The position numbers and the translations under genes are program-made. The notes under the pieces were generated by a model. That model was not told the DNA's origin, ran no database searches, and saw only the letters and a program-made list of their open reading frames with translations. A DNA stretch of 64,000 nt from Stenocarpella maydis (Eukaryota > Ascomycota > Sordariomycetes > Diaporthales > Diaporthaceae), in assembly GCA_002270565.1 (NCBI GenBank), contig NQMI01000051.1:220560-284559 (forward strand), read 5' to 3'. Shown in pieces: positions 23,678 to 35,000 of the stretch. Position 1 is the stretch's first letter; each line of letters begins with the position of its first letter.

Positions 23678-24432
23678 GACAGCGATGGGGCCGCTTAGCA
23701 AGAAGCTATTGGCGAGGGCACAGTGAGATTATTGCTACGGGTCGAATAAATCGCTTAGTGGCACTGAGCTGGAAGAAGCGCATGCGACCTTGTGACACTG
23801 CACGACAGGGACCCCCCCCCTTTTTTTTTCCTTAGAATGAAGTCTCTGACACATGAATACCCATACCCGTTGGTGCTTCCGCAATGAATACTCGTGAAGG
23901 CGAAACAGCAGATAGTTCCTAAACCCATCTTGAAATCATTTTGCAACCGTATCACCGAAATTGACTAACAATCGCTGCGTCTCCGGTTCCAGGGCCTCGG
24001 TTCCTAACCAGAATAGGTCCTTCGTATTCTAACCTTGCCTGATGTACCATTAACGTACTTCATGCCTCACTCATCTCAGATACACGCTATAATAATTACG
24101 TAACTGGTACGGGAAGATGTCAAATATGTGGTTTTATGCCCAGATGGAGATCGTCCATGAAGTGTGGCTGGCTGAGCTCAAGCTGCTCATCCTGAGATCC
24201 AAGGCTTTGTGCCTGTAGTAGCCTGTAGTGTGTACAGCTTGCCAGTGTTTTCCATGCAGGCGGATCATATGAGACAGTGTCGGAAAGCGATATCCAGCCT
24301 GAAAGCATACCAATAACCTAGGAATGGCTCAGATGGTGGCACGGTTTCAGGGGTTCTGTTGGATGCCTTGAGATCATCCAGCTGGCATCGACGATTGTAG
24401 CACATGGGCCCCGTGCGGCGACAACTTTGCTG
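23678..24432. other. Intergenic region between convergent genes
   Basis: 3' flanks of the Vip1-like gene and the JmjC gene. A C-run and T-run adjoin at 23813-23830. No gene seen. Confidence 0.55.
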
Positions 24433-25539
24433 TCACCGGAACCACCAGTTCACGGATCCATTGAGTCGCCCATCCTCGAACCGACTCCTCACACTATGCC
24501 ACCAGCCCTTTGGGATGAACAGCGCATCGCCGGGGGCCAGCCGCGCCTCCTGCATCGGTTTCGCCTGTGGCTCGTCTCCCCATACGGCACCGTGAAGCAG
24601 CACCCTCTCGGGGCCCTCCATCATCTCCGAGCCCCTGATTCGCGAGCTGCTGCCAACCCCAAGGCATCCCAGCCGCGCCCGCACGTCCCGAAACACGGCG
24701 TCCCCCGCCCCGGGCGCGAACAGTCGCACGGCCTTGGCCCCGCGCAGCTGCACGAACAGGTTCGGGTTCGGATCCCGGTGGAGAGGCGTGTACGTCGGCT
24801 CGAGGCCCAGCCACACCGACGAGGCGTAGATGTCGCCCCTCCCCGCGGAGGACACGGCGCGTGGGGCGGGGAGGTCGTGGGATAGGGCCGGGGGCAGGTC
24901 GGAGAGGTGGCACTGTGCTACGTAGAGCTGGCGCAGGCGGACGGACGGGGACTCTGCCCGGGCGTTGTATCTAAGGGCGGCGAGGAGGAGGGCTAGGGGC
25001 GCCTCGAAGTGGAGGAGGCGCTGTTGTTGAAGGCCGGCGACCCGGGGCTCTGCTGCACCTGCCGCGCCTGCCATTTGGAGGTGATGGCGCAGGTAGCCGG
25101 CGAGGGCTCGATCGAGCGTTGCCCTGGGGGAGTCATCGCCGCCGGACTCGAGGAAATTCATGAATCGGCTGATGAGATCGCCCGTGCCATCGTGGAGTTG
25201 CGGGTGCATGAGCTCGTAGGGTACATGAGCCATTGCGAAGCCTTCAAAATAGGGAGTCACCGTGTCTGCGACGGGAGATTTATGGTGGTCGTTCACAGGT
25301 TGGAACCATTTCTCCGTGGCCGGCATGCGGGTACGGCCATCATCTGATCCTCTCAGCAGCAGAGGTTTCCCTGCGTCGAAGGCCAGCTCCCTGAAGCGCT
25401 GGATATCGATGTTCTCGTGAGAGACGTCTACTTGAGTGACATTTTGTATGAGCGGTTGGCTGCTAAAACTCCTGGACTGGACAGCCCTCCATAGTAAGGG
25501 CTCATGGAGCCTCGCCGCCCTGCTGAGTATCGTCTTCAT
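24433..25539 (-). CDS. JmjC/cupin-8 Fe(II)/2-oxoglutarate-dependent dioxygenase, 368 aa
   Basis: Likely protein hydroxylase or demethylase of the small JmjC (JMJD5/FIH-like, cupin_8) group. It is a single exon with its ATG at 25539. The iron-binding triad is visible: H254 and D256 in TPLHRDPNPN, and H348 in GWWHSV. K269, in RGAKAVRLF, is placed like the 2-oxoglutarate-binding Lys. The first 28 residues are basic and Ser-rich (RAARL, RSFSSQ), which could be a mitochondrial presequence. The region 135-200 is Ala/Leu/Arg-rich and probably helical. In related fungal proteins this layout (N-terminal helical part, C-terminal double-stranded beta-helix) is usual. It diverges from the CK2 beta gene, with 728 bp between start codons. 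The substrate cannot be told from sequence. Confidence 0.85.
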   Translation of the reverse strand: MKTILSRAARLHEPLLWRAVQSRSFSSQPLIQNVTQVDVSHENIDIQRFRELAFDAGKPLLLRGSDDGRTRMPATEKWFQPVNDHHKSPVADTVTPYFEGFAMAHVPYELMHPQLHDGTGDLISRFMNFLESGGDDSPRATLDRALAGYLRHHLQMAGAAGAAEPRVAGLQQQRLLHFEAPLALLLAALRYNARAESPSVRLRQLYVAQCHLSDLPPALSHDLPAPRAVSSAGRGDIYASSVWLGLEPTYTPLHRDPNPNLFVQLRGAKAVRLFAPGAGDAVFRDVRARLGCLGVGSSSRIRGSEMMEGPERVLLHGAVWGDEPQAKPMQEARLAPGDALFIPKGWWHSVRSRFEDGRLNGSVNWWFR

Positions 25540-26267
25540 CCCGGGTTGTTTTCTGAATCCCCTCCCGCATGGCTGCGCGTGACTAGACGGTGATGGTCAG
25601 CCATGCGTCATGGTTTGTAAAAGATGCAATTTTGGTGGTCTGACATGGTGCTGAATTCGATTTACAAGTAACCTACATGGTCGCAATGAATGAATGAATG
25701 AATCGAGCCCAGGTAGATAGGATATTGAGTTGACCACCCTCAAACCTGCCTGGCTCTAGAACTATCGACTGCTGCGGACGCTACCACGCGTTGTCTTGCT
25801 TAGTACGGAGTACCTTCTGCTTGCGCTGGTGATGCACGGACCACCTCCGCCATCCCACCAGCCAGCCCAGGCCGCAACCGATCTGCGTCCCTGACCTCCA
25901 GCTCTGAAAGGCTGCAAAAACAGGATATCAAAAATCAGCATTATCGTCTCGGCGCCACCGGCCGCCTACCAACACCGCCTTCCTTCTGACCCCGCAGAAG
26001 CGCTCCTGGTCCGACCGGCTTATCTGGTATCGTGGCGATCCGTGGCCATGCCATCGACCCCTCGGCACTAGGCCCATCCCACTTTGCATCCCATCACAAC
26101 GCAACGCAACCACCGCGACCTTGGCGGCGAACACCCCCCCCCCACCAACGCGTCTCCTTACCCGGCGCACCCTCCCCCATTCCTGCGATCCCCTTCGCAG
26201 GTTGTCCTACTCGGAGGCCCGCCCTTGTTATCGCGGGTGCTGCCCTGACTCCGTCGCCTGAGTCAAC
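25540..26267. other. Shared divergent promoter region of JmjC and CK2-beta genes
   Basis: 728 bp with no open frame of note. It carries a short GAAT tetranucleotide repeat (about 25686-25703) and a C-rich leader just before the CK2-beta ATG (about 26120-26190). Confidence 0.55.
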
Positions 26268-27360
26268 ATGTCGACCACTTCGGGACCTCCAGAGTCCTGG
26301 ATAGCCTCCTTCTGCTCCCTGCTCGGTCACGAATACTTCGCAGAGGTCTCGGAGGAGTTCATCGAAGATGACTTCAACCTCACTGGGCTACAGTCACAAG
26401 TGCCCATGTACAAGGAGGCGCTTGAGGTAAGCCATAGCCCCTAATTCCGCGCGCCTCAGGCGGGGCCGAGCCTTTCTCGCTAACAGGTGACGCGCGTAGA
26501 TGATACTCGACGTCGAGCCAGAAGACGACGAGGACGAGGAAGATGAAGAGGATGAGGACGACGAGGACGTTAGTGGCGACCCTCTCGACCGGCGACTCCC
26601 TGGAGAACGACGGCATCATAGCAGGATGGCTAGTGACCTTTCCGTGATCGAATCCTCTGCCGAGATGCTCTACGGCCTCATACACCAGCGATACATCTGC
26701 TCGCGCGCAGGCATACAGCAAATGTCCGAGAAATATGAAATGGGCCACTTTGGCTGCTGCCCTCGCACGAATTGCAACCAAGCCAGGACGTTGCCGGTCG
26801 GGCTATCAGACATACCGGGCGAGGACACGGTTAAGCTTTTCTGTCCCTCTTGCCAGGATGTCTACGTGCCCCCCAACAGTCGTTTCCAGACCGTTGACGG
26901 CGCATTCTTTGGCAGGACGTTTGGTGCCCTGTTCCTCCTCACCTTCCCCGATTACGACTACTCGAAGCACGGCGCCGACCTGATGTCGTCTAGTTCCCTG
27001 CACATAAGTCGCCGCTCGGGAGACGATGACTGGATGGTCAACGGCATGCATGCCAGGAACATCGCGCCCGGCCTGGGACCGGGCAAGGTATACCAGCCCA
27101 AGATCTACGGCTTCAAGGTATCGGAACTTGCGCGCTCTGGCCCACGGATGCAGTGGCTTCGCGACAAGCCTGCGGACCTCTCCGAGCTTGACGAGGCACG
27201 GCGTTACGCTGAGGAAAACACGGATGATGACGAGAGTATGACGGGTAACTCTAAGTCGTCGCGGAGGAAACCCCGTGGAAATGCCCGCCTGCGCCAGAGA
27301 CAACAACAAAACGGGAGCCCCATGGCCGTCGACGCAAACGGTGCCGAGTCAGAACTCTAG
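26268..27360 (+). CDS. ckb1: Casein kinase II regulatory (beta) subunit, two exons, 339 aa
   Basis: Regulatory subunit of protein kinase CK2; it dimerises through a zinc-binding module and docks the catalytic alpha subunits. Exon 1 is 26268-26426 (53 codons) and exon 2 is 26500-27360, joined between codons. The N-terminus has the hallmark SWIASFCSLLGHEYF and EDDFNLTGL. The zinc ligands are C140 and C145 (CCPRTNC) and C168 and C171 (FCPSC). The GLSDIPGE and KLFCPSCQDVY blocks match the family closely. At about 59-77 there is a fungal acidic insertion of nearly continuous Asp/Glu. The C-terminal tail of about 90 residues is basic, then Gln/Asn-rich, and extends beyond the 215-aa animal protein. 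A housekeeping, intact gene. Confidence 0.95.
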
Positions 27361-29569
27361 GAGGGCCCCTTGCCTCATAGATTTGAATTTGACGTCTTAT
27401 ACGCGTCGGAGCTCCAAGACTTAAGGAACATCCTGTCCCGTACTATACCGTATCCAGTGTGGCCGGGCCTAGCCCACAGCCGTTTCTCTTCCCGCTGGAG
27501 CCGGCCCCACCTCCAGAGCATGATTTCCTCGGTGACGAAGTCAAGAACGACGTGGATACTTCTGAGTCGCTTGGACCTGGTCTCGGACCAAACAACAGTG
27601 CATTCGAAGAAAGGGAAGGCCTGATTCTGATGAGCTCTTTTTCGGGCGGATGACCGTGACTCATGCCTTCGTGGAGCTAGTCTGGGCTACAAAGTTGACC
27701 ACCACTAGTCCAACCGACACGATCCGGGGAGTTGGACGTCACGAATACTCTGCTATTTCTTTTGAACAGCCAACGGTGTGGTATCCGTCAGAAACGCAGG
27801 AAACGGCGTGATTGCCCCGAAAGCAAGGAGTAAGGCAGGGAGGCATGGGAGAAAGGAAGGGTGACCATTGAAAACAGCGTTGGAGGAGCAAGGTGTTGGG
27901 CAGGGGTGCTTCAAGCTACACATCACTTGCATGCGGTCGGCGTTGTTTCTTCCCCTTCACGTCATGGAATTTTGACATATGCGTTTGTGTGTGCCGGGTC
28001 AAGAGGTGACGGTGGTGGTCCTCTGGACCGCTCTGAAGCGATGGTGATTCTTGTAGCATCAGCAAGCAGCAGATGGCACAAACCCACAACCTGCCTTTTC
28101 TCTTCTCTGTTCCGCCTCCTGGTGGTGCTGCTGCTGTCAACCATTCTTATGCTGGGGGTCCCGATGGTCGGCGCCTCGTCGTAGTTGGATGTGGAGGGAT
28201 GTTTTGACGATGTAGGAGCAGAATATCGTTGCATGAATAGACTAATAAGGAAATCGCGACCCACGTCCTGCCCAAGTGCTCCTGCAAGACTGGTGATCCC
28301 AGACTGGTCACCATCTCGACTCCCCCGACAGCGCCTGGGCTCTGAACAACAGCGTCCCGCTGAGTATCAATGTCACTAACTAGCTTGGGTCATCTTACCG
28401 CCCTGCTCTGCTCTGCATGCCATTAGCCAGGATGAGGCCACGATATTGCGCATATCGTCAAAATCACACGTCAGGCAGAGAGGCAGCCTTCGGACGGAGA
28501 CCACCAAAGACGTACCGAGCATATGATGATGCTGGTAGGCACTGCATCTGCTTACGTCTTGCAGACAAATTACAGTGGTCTGCATCATCCCCCAGGGGCG
28601 GGGGTTGGGATTCTAGGTACTAGCGGCATTGACATCTATCTGCTTGCTTGCATCCCACAAATCACATTGGCCAGAAGGATTGCTGTCTACTGTTTGAAAC
28701 ATTGCTTACTGTTCACGGGGTCGAGCTCGAAAGCGAGATGTGATTTACGGAAGAAGTCGTTCAGATTTGTAGAATACAGCGATCCATCTGCGCATGTAGG
28801 GGTTCGTTGACAATGTATGTGCTCCGGAAAGTTTTATTCTGTAGGCTAGATACAGTCATGGTATCACGGCGTGACTCAATGTTGAAACTGACAAGTGAAA
28901 ACCCGGCTGTGTTATTACTCGCACCTGCTGTTGTCGGACGCATGTACACCTTCTCTGGTGTGTAACAGAAAAGCATAGGCCGGGCTGTGTCCCTCCGTGG
29001 AACGGCCATCCGATGCGGCTCCGTCCGGACGTGCAATGAGCAATGTCTCGCGGGAGTGGAGCCCCGGGGGGTTGCCCGCCTGCCCGCTGAGACGGCGCCC
29101 TACGCCGCTGCACTATATATAGCATGAGGAACCCAAATGTCAGGATTCTCCAGAACTGGTTTCTGGAGAACCAGTGTAGCTTATATAGCCGTGCCGTCAC
29201 ACCCGCCAGGCAGCAAGGCAGGCAGGTAGGTGCCCGAGCAAGATACGAACTTGATTAGTACCTGAGTATGTAGTGTATCCCCTGGATGTCGACAGCGCCC
29301 TTGGGCGCTTGGCAAGGACTAGAAACAATCAGTGACAATCTTGGCCGTGCGGTTTGATAACTGTGCTTTTGTATCCCTGCACTCTTGTTGCCTTCGGAGA
29401 GATTTGGACCCTTTTCTTGTGTGTGTGTGTGTGTGGATCATGTCTCGTGGCAGCCTGGGCCGGACGGAGACGGATAGATTTCAGGCCCGTACGTGCTAGT
29501 AACCTATTCTCGCGGAAGAGTTTTTTTTCTTTTAATTTTTTTTAAACATTCCCGATGTGAGACAAGATA
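27361..29569. other. Gene-poor intergenic region
   Basis: About 2.2 kb without a supportable gene. Only short, unlikely frames. A (GT)n run lies at about 29418-29433 and T-rich tracts at 29520-29545, just left of the transposable element. Confidence 0.55.
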
Positions 29570-30002
29570 ACATAAGGTACCAGGAAGTGGCCAGGACCAG
29601 GAAGTGGCCACCCTGCTTTCCCATACAAAAAACATCCGTGCACACCCCGCTAAAACCCTCAAACTAGGCCTAAAATAAACCAAATTTTCAGAGTTTGATT
29701 ATAAGTATATAAATAAGCTGCAGGATTTTTTTCTAGAATTCTAGAATGTGGCTTGCTTAATTATTCAAAAAATTCGATTTTAGACCCCTATAATTTGGTT
29801 TTCCTGATATAGATTACGTAATAAAATTCTAAAATTCTTTTAAAAAAATAGTAACTAAAGTAAATAATATTTAAGCTACCCTGAAATTTGCATCCATTTT
29901 AGGCTTAGTTTGAGGGTTTTAGCAGGGTTGGCACAGACTTTTTTTGTATGGAAAATCAGGGTGGCCACATGTGGTACCTGGCCACTTCCTGATAAATCAC
30001 GT
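29570..30002. mobile_element. MITE-like non-autonomous DNA transposon with long terminal inverted repeats
   Basis: The left end (29570 onward) and the reverse complement of the right end (30002 backward) align over about 110-120 bp. They share the blocks CAGGAAGTGGCCA, GTGGCCACCCTG, CATACAAAAAA and GCTAAAACCCTCAAACTA. Most differences are A/G or C/T, as RIP would cause. A TA dinucleotide flanks each end (29568-29569 and 30003-30004), consistent with the TA target duplication of Tc1/mariner/pogo elements. The core (about 29680-29880) is AT-rich and codes for nothing, so the element would have needed a transposase made elsewhere. The subterminal AGGAAGTGGCCA motif is repeated at the left end (29584-29612), as in transposase-binding arrays. 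The family name is not recognised. Confidence 0.8.
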
Positions 30003-30004
30003 TA

Positions 30005-32078
30005 CCCCACAACCACCCTGCCCAGCACGGTACGGTTGCCCGACGGGAGTGTCAGCACTGAGAGGGTGGTGAGCACTTGTTGCGGGTAATCATCGGCTGG
30101 GGAGGCAATACCACCCGTCTCACTGTGTCACCGAGTCAGGGGCACGTGCCGCCGACGGGACGACTGTGTCAGTGGTGGGGGCTGGGGCAACTGTTTTCCC
30201 ACGACGATCATGTCTTGTTGGCCTTGGGTTAGTCCGAACCCGAAGTCCAGGCTGTGAAGCTCGACAGGATACCAGCATGGTAGGACGACACCTAGTGTAT
30301 GCATGCTTCCTAGGAGTTAATAATGATGTATTACCTCGCATTGATATATGCCCTTCTCAAATGCACCTGAGCTGGCAGTGCAGCAGCGCACCACCACCCC
30401 AGAGGCGAGTTATGTTATCGCTTTGGAGTTTCACTGACACGTCTCCAGGCCCGTCATGTTTCTGTGCGTGCAGAGGAGTTGACAGCCAGCCAGCTAGCGC
30501 AGGGGAGGCCGTCTCGGGGAGTAGCAACTTACCGGCTGGAGATCTCGGGGAGTAGCAACTTACCGGCTGGAGTGACTGGCCGGCATGATTACTGACTGGG
30601 AGGCACACAACTTGTGTCGATCTCTGGCAGACCCACGGGCCATCATCTCCTTGGATGCGGCCGAGCCTGCAGGTAGCTCTTCGGATCGAGGCGAGGAGGC
30701 ATGCCGGCATGTTACGCATGCACCTATGGCACGGCACAATGTACGCCCGTATTTACGGCGTTGTCCGATCGTGTAGATAGAGTTTTTGTGTGTGACGAAT
30801 TGTGGGCATCTTTGCTTCGGTCAAAGGTGGCTCACAATGGCTCGCCCAGAACATGTGACAATGTGTGAGTTTCTCGTGGAGGGTGAGTCAGGCCGGGGCA
30901 GGCCTTGGCACCGTCTATTGTTTTGCGCAAGCCCGTATTTCCGTCGACTGCTTGCCTTCTACGTAGTACCCAGCAAGCAGCCCGTGTACGGGATGCCACT
31001 CTGGGCACACAGTACAGTAGGGAGAAGGATTGGAAGCCAATCCGAGGACCCGGATCGAGCGAGAGAGACCAGGCAGAGCCGATGTGGGGGGTGTGGATGG
31101 GCCTTTCCTGCAGGGCTAGCAACTCTACATACACCTATAGCACATGGTTACATGCCCCGTACACAGTACTCGAGCCAGCTTCGTTGGTCGTGGTTCATCT
31201 TTCTCTGGGCCCTGTCCCTGCACCAGCATGCCCCGCTCCCTTCAACGACCCGAGGGCCTCTGGACTTGGGACTTGGAACCGTTGAACCCAACTAATACTA
31301 TGTAGACCCGGCGGGCGGGCATGCAAGCGAGACGAAACCAACTCAAAATCGCCCTCTGCAGAAGAGCTGATTTACAAATCGGTCGTTATTGTCCCGGCCC
31401 AGCTGCCGACCCGTTCCTCGGCGACGGACCCCGGGGCTCATCTCCGTGGTAGATGCAGCAGCAGCAGTAGGACGAGTAGCAGTACTAGTCGTAGTAAACA
31501 CATCCAATGCCATCTTTTCTTTCTTTTTTTTTTTGTTTTGTTTTGCATTGCCTTGGTCTCTGCCCGGCGACTGGCATCAACTCACCCTCACACACCCAAA
31601 TCCCTGGCACTCGCCCTGCCCATGTGAGAGAGAAAATAATCTGTGTTTCATAGCCCGCGAACAACCATTTTTGCCTCTTTGCCTCCTTGACCCTTTGATG
31701 CCCCCCCCCTTTTCGCGCCGTCCTCCCATCACTCCTTCCAGACGGGACGGGCCCGTTTTCAGTCTTTAATTTCCAGGGGGCCCGCACACCACACCTACTT
31801 TTAACCGAGACCCAGAACCCTACCTCCCTGTCCTGCCCATTTCTAATCAGATATCAATATCGATATCACACCTCAAAAGCCTCAACATCTCTGCCTGACT
31901 CTTGCACCTTCTTCCCGCCAGCCAAGTCTCGCCTCGCCATCTCCAGCCGCCTCGACCCTGGCCCGCCCCGCGAAACCTTCCTGCGCGTTCTCTCATAGCC
32001 GCGCCTAGTTCGCCTGGCAGGAGCACCTCTGATCTTACTTTATTCCCTTTTGCCCGGGGCAGAGGAAAATAAGAAAGC
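30005..32078. other. Gene-poor region and leader of the ABC transporter gene
   Basis: No supportable gene. The last 600 bp before the ABC transporter ATG is strongly pyrimidine-rich (CT and T tracts at 31510-31960), as in many highly expressed fungal genes, and probably includes its 5' leader. A 31-bp tandem repeat is listed separately. Confidence 0.5.
30513..30572. repeat. Tandem duplication, 31-bp period, two copies
   Basis: Copy 1 covers 30513-30541 and copy 2 covers 30544-30572. The 29-bp units are identical, each starting CTCGGGGAG and ending CGGCTGGAG, separated by AT. Non-coding context. Confidence 0.9.
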
Positions 32079-35000
32079 ATGGATCCCGATGTGGAGAAGG
32101 CGGCCCTCGAAGCTCGGGGACAGGAGCACTCCGAGTCCCTGACCAATCGTGAGGTCGAGGAGCCACCGCGAAGGACTTCGACCGACAGCGACACCACCCG
32201 CAATCCTGAGGAGGAGCGGGAGGAGGCTCGCCGCAACAACCCCCTGGGCCTGACCAGGACAAAGTCCGGCGTCTCAGTCGAACAGGCCCGGGACGACTTC
32301 CAGCAGCTGCGCCGTGAGATCTCCAATATCTCCAAGGCATCCAGGGCGAGCCGCCAGGCAAGCCGCAGGGGCAGCAGGCACAGCATCACAGGAGGGAAAC
32401 CCCACGACGCCATCGCCACCGCCGAGTCGGGCGGGACGTCGACCACGCTCTCGGACGATGAGCAGTTCGACCTGGAGAACGCCTTGCGGACGGGCCTGGA
32501 CGCCGAGCAGCAGGCCGGCATCCGCCCAAAGCACATTGGCGTCTACTGGGACCAGTTCACCGTCAAGGGCATGGGCGGTTTCTCAAACTTCGTCAAGACC
32601 TTCCCGGACGCCTTCATCGACTTCTTCGACGTGATATCTCCCTTCAAGGACCTCCTTGGACTCGGAAAAAAGGGCACCGAGGCCACGCTCCTTGACAACT
32701 TCCGCGGTGTCTGCCAACCTGGAGAGATGATCCTGGTTCTGGGCAGGCCTGGTTCTGGATGCACGACCTTCTTGAAGACCATCGCGAACCAACGCTACGG
32801 CTATACGAGCGTCTCTGGCGAGGTCCTATATGGGCCGTACGACGCAAAGGAGTTCAGGCAGTACCGTGGAGAGGCAGTCTACAACGCCGAGGACGACTTG
32901 CACCACCCGACCCTCACAGTGGAGCAGACTCTCGGCTTCGCCCTTGACACCAAGACCCCCAAGAAGCTCCCGGCTGGCCTGACAAAGAACCAGTACAAGA
33001 AGTCGGTCATCGACATGTTGCTCAAGATGTTCAACATTGAGCACACGCGCAACACCGTTGTTGGCGGGCATTTCATCCGAGGTGTGTCTGGAGGTGAGCG
33101 CAAGCGTGTTTCCATTGCCGAGATGTTGATCACCAATGCCTGCATCCTGTCCTGGGACAACTCGACTCGTGGTCTGGACGCCTCCACGGCACTGGACTTT
33201 ACAAAGTCCCTCCGGATCCAGACTGACCTGTACCGGACGACGACTTTCGTCTCGCTGTACCAGGCCTCCGAGAACATTTACAGGGAGTTCGACAAGGTCC
33301 TCGTCATCGATGGTGGGAAGCAAGTCTACTTTGGCCCGACTTCCACCGCCAGGGCCTACTTTGAAGGCCTCGGCTTTGCACCTCGTCCGCGACAGACGAC
33401 GCCGGACTATGTGACGGGCTGCACAGACGAGTTCGAACGCCAATACGCGGAGGGGTACTCTGAGGAGAACGCGCCGCATGACCCGCAGTCCCTGGCCGAC
33501 GCGTTCAGGGCCTCGCAGATATCGAAGAACCTGGACCAGGAGATGGCCGATTACAAGGCGCGTCTCAAGGAGGCCCAGCAGCAGCACGAGGACTTCAAAG
33601 TGGCGGTCCAGGAGAGCAAGCGGTCCGGTGCGAAGGGATCTGTCTACGCGGTCGGTTTCCATCTGCAAGTCTGGGCTTTGATGAAGCGGCAGTTCATCGT
33701 CAAGATGCAGGACCGGCTCGCGCTTATCCTCGGTTGGCTCAGAAGTATCATCATCGCCATCGTCCTGGGAACCCTGTACCTGAACCTCGGCGAGACGTCC
33801 GCCAGTGCCTTCAGCAAGGGGGGCCTGATGTTCACCGCGCTCCTGTTCAACGCCTTTCAGGCCTTCTCGGAGCTTGGTGGCGTCATGACGGGCCGTGCGA
33901 TTGTCAACAAGCACAAGGCGTATGCCTTCCATCGGCCCTCGGCCCTGTGGATAGCCCAGATTTTCGTTGATCAAGCCTTTGCCGCCTCGCAGATTCTCGT
34001 CTTCTCGATCATCGTGTACTTCATGACCAACTTGTACCGAAGCGCCGGTGCCTTTTTCACGTTCTACGTTATGATCCTGGTTGGCAACATTGCCATGACG
34101 TTGTTCTTCCGAATCCTCGGCTGTATCAGTCCCGATTTCGACTACGCCATCAAGCTCGCCGTCGTTATCATCACTTTCTTTATTACCACCTCAGGATATA
34201 TGATCCAGTACCAGGTTGAGAAGGTCTGGCTGCGATGGATCTTCTGGGTCAATGCCCTGGGTCTGGGTTTCAGCGCCATGATGGAGAACGAGTTCAGCAG
34301 GATCACGATGACGTGCTCCGGGCCGCAGCTGATTCCGTCTGGCCCGGGCTACGACGACATCAACCACCAGGTCTGTACCCTGGCTGGGTCGCGACCAGGC
34401 ACTGACGAAGTCTCTGGAACAGACTACATCGTCGAGGGGTTCTCATATAACCCGGATGACCTGTGGAGGAACTTTGGTATCATCATTGCTTTGATCGCCG
34501 CCTTCCTCATCATGAACGTCTTGCTCGGTGAAGTCGTAAAGTTCGGAATGGGTGGCAACACCTTCAGGGTCTTCCAGAAGCCAAACGCCGAGAGGAAGGC
34601 CCTAAACGAAGCCCTTTCGAAGAAGCTGGAGGAACGCCAGAAGAACAGGGCCGAGGTCGATGCGGGCGGTGACATGCAGATCGAGTCCAAGAGTGTCCTT
34701 ACGTGGGAGAACCTTGTCTACGATGTCCCTGTTCCCGGCGGGACCCGACGCCTTCTCAACAACGTGTTCGGCTACGTCAAGCCTGGCGAGCTGACGGCTC
34801 TGATGGGATCTTCAGGTGCTGGAAAGACGACCCTTCTGGATGTGCTTGCCGGTCGCAAGAACATCGGCGTCATCGGGGGTGATATCCTGGTCGACGGCGT
34901 CAAGCCCGGCAAGGAGTTCCAGCGGTCCACCAGTTACGCCGAGCAGCTCGACATGCACGACCCGTCCCAGACTGTCCGGGAGGCGCTTCGTTTCTCTGCC

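Noticed and set aside
32826..33974. 382-codon open frame antisense to the ABC transporter
   Set aside because: It overlaps a firmly identified coding exon and is Asp/Gly/Leu-rich, as expected of a shadow frame in GC-rich coding DNA.
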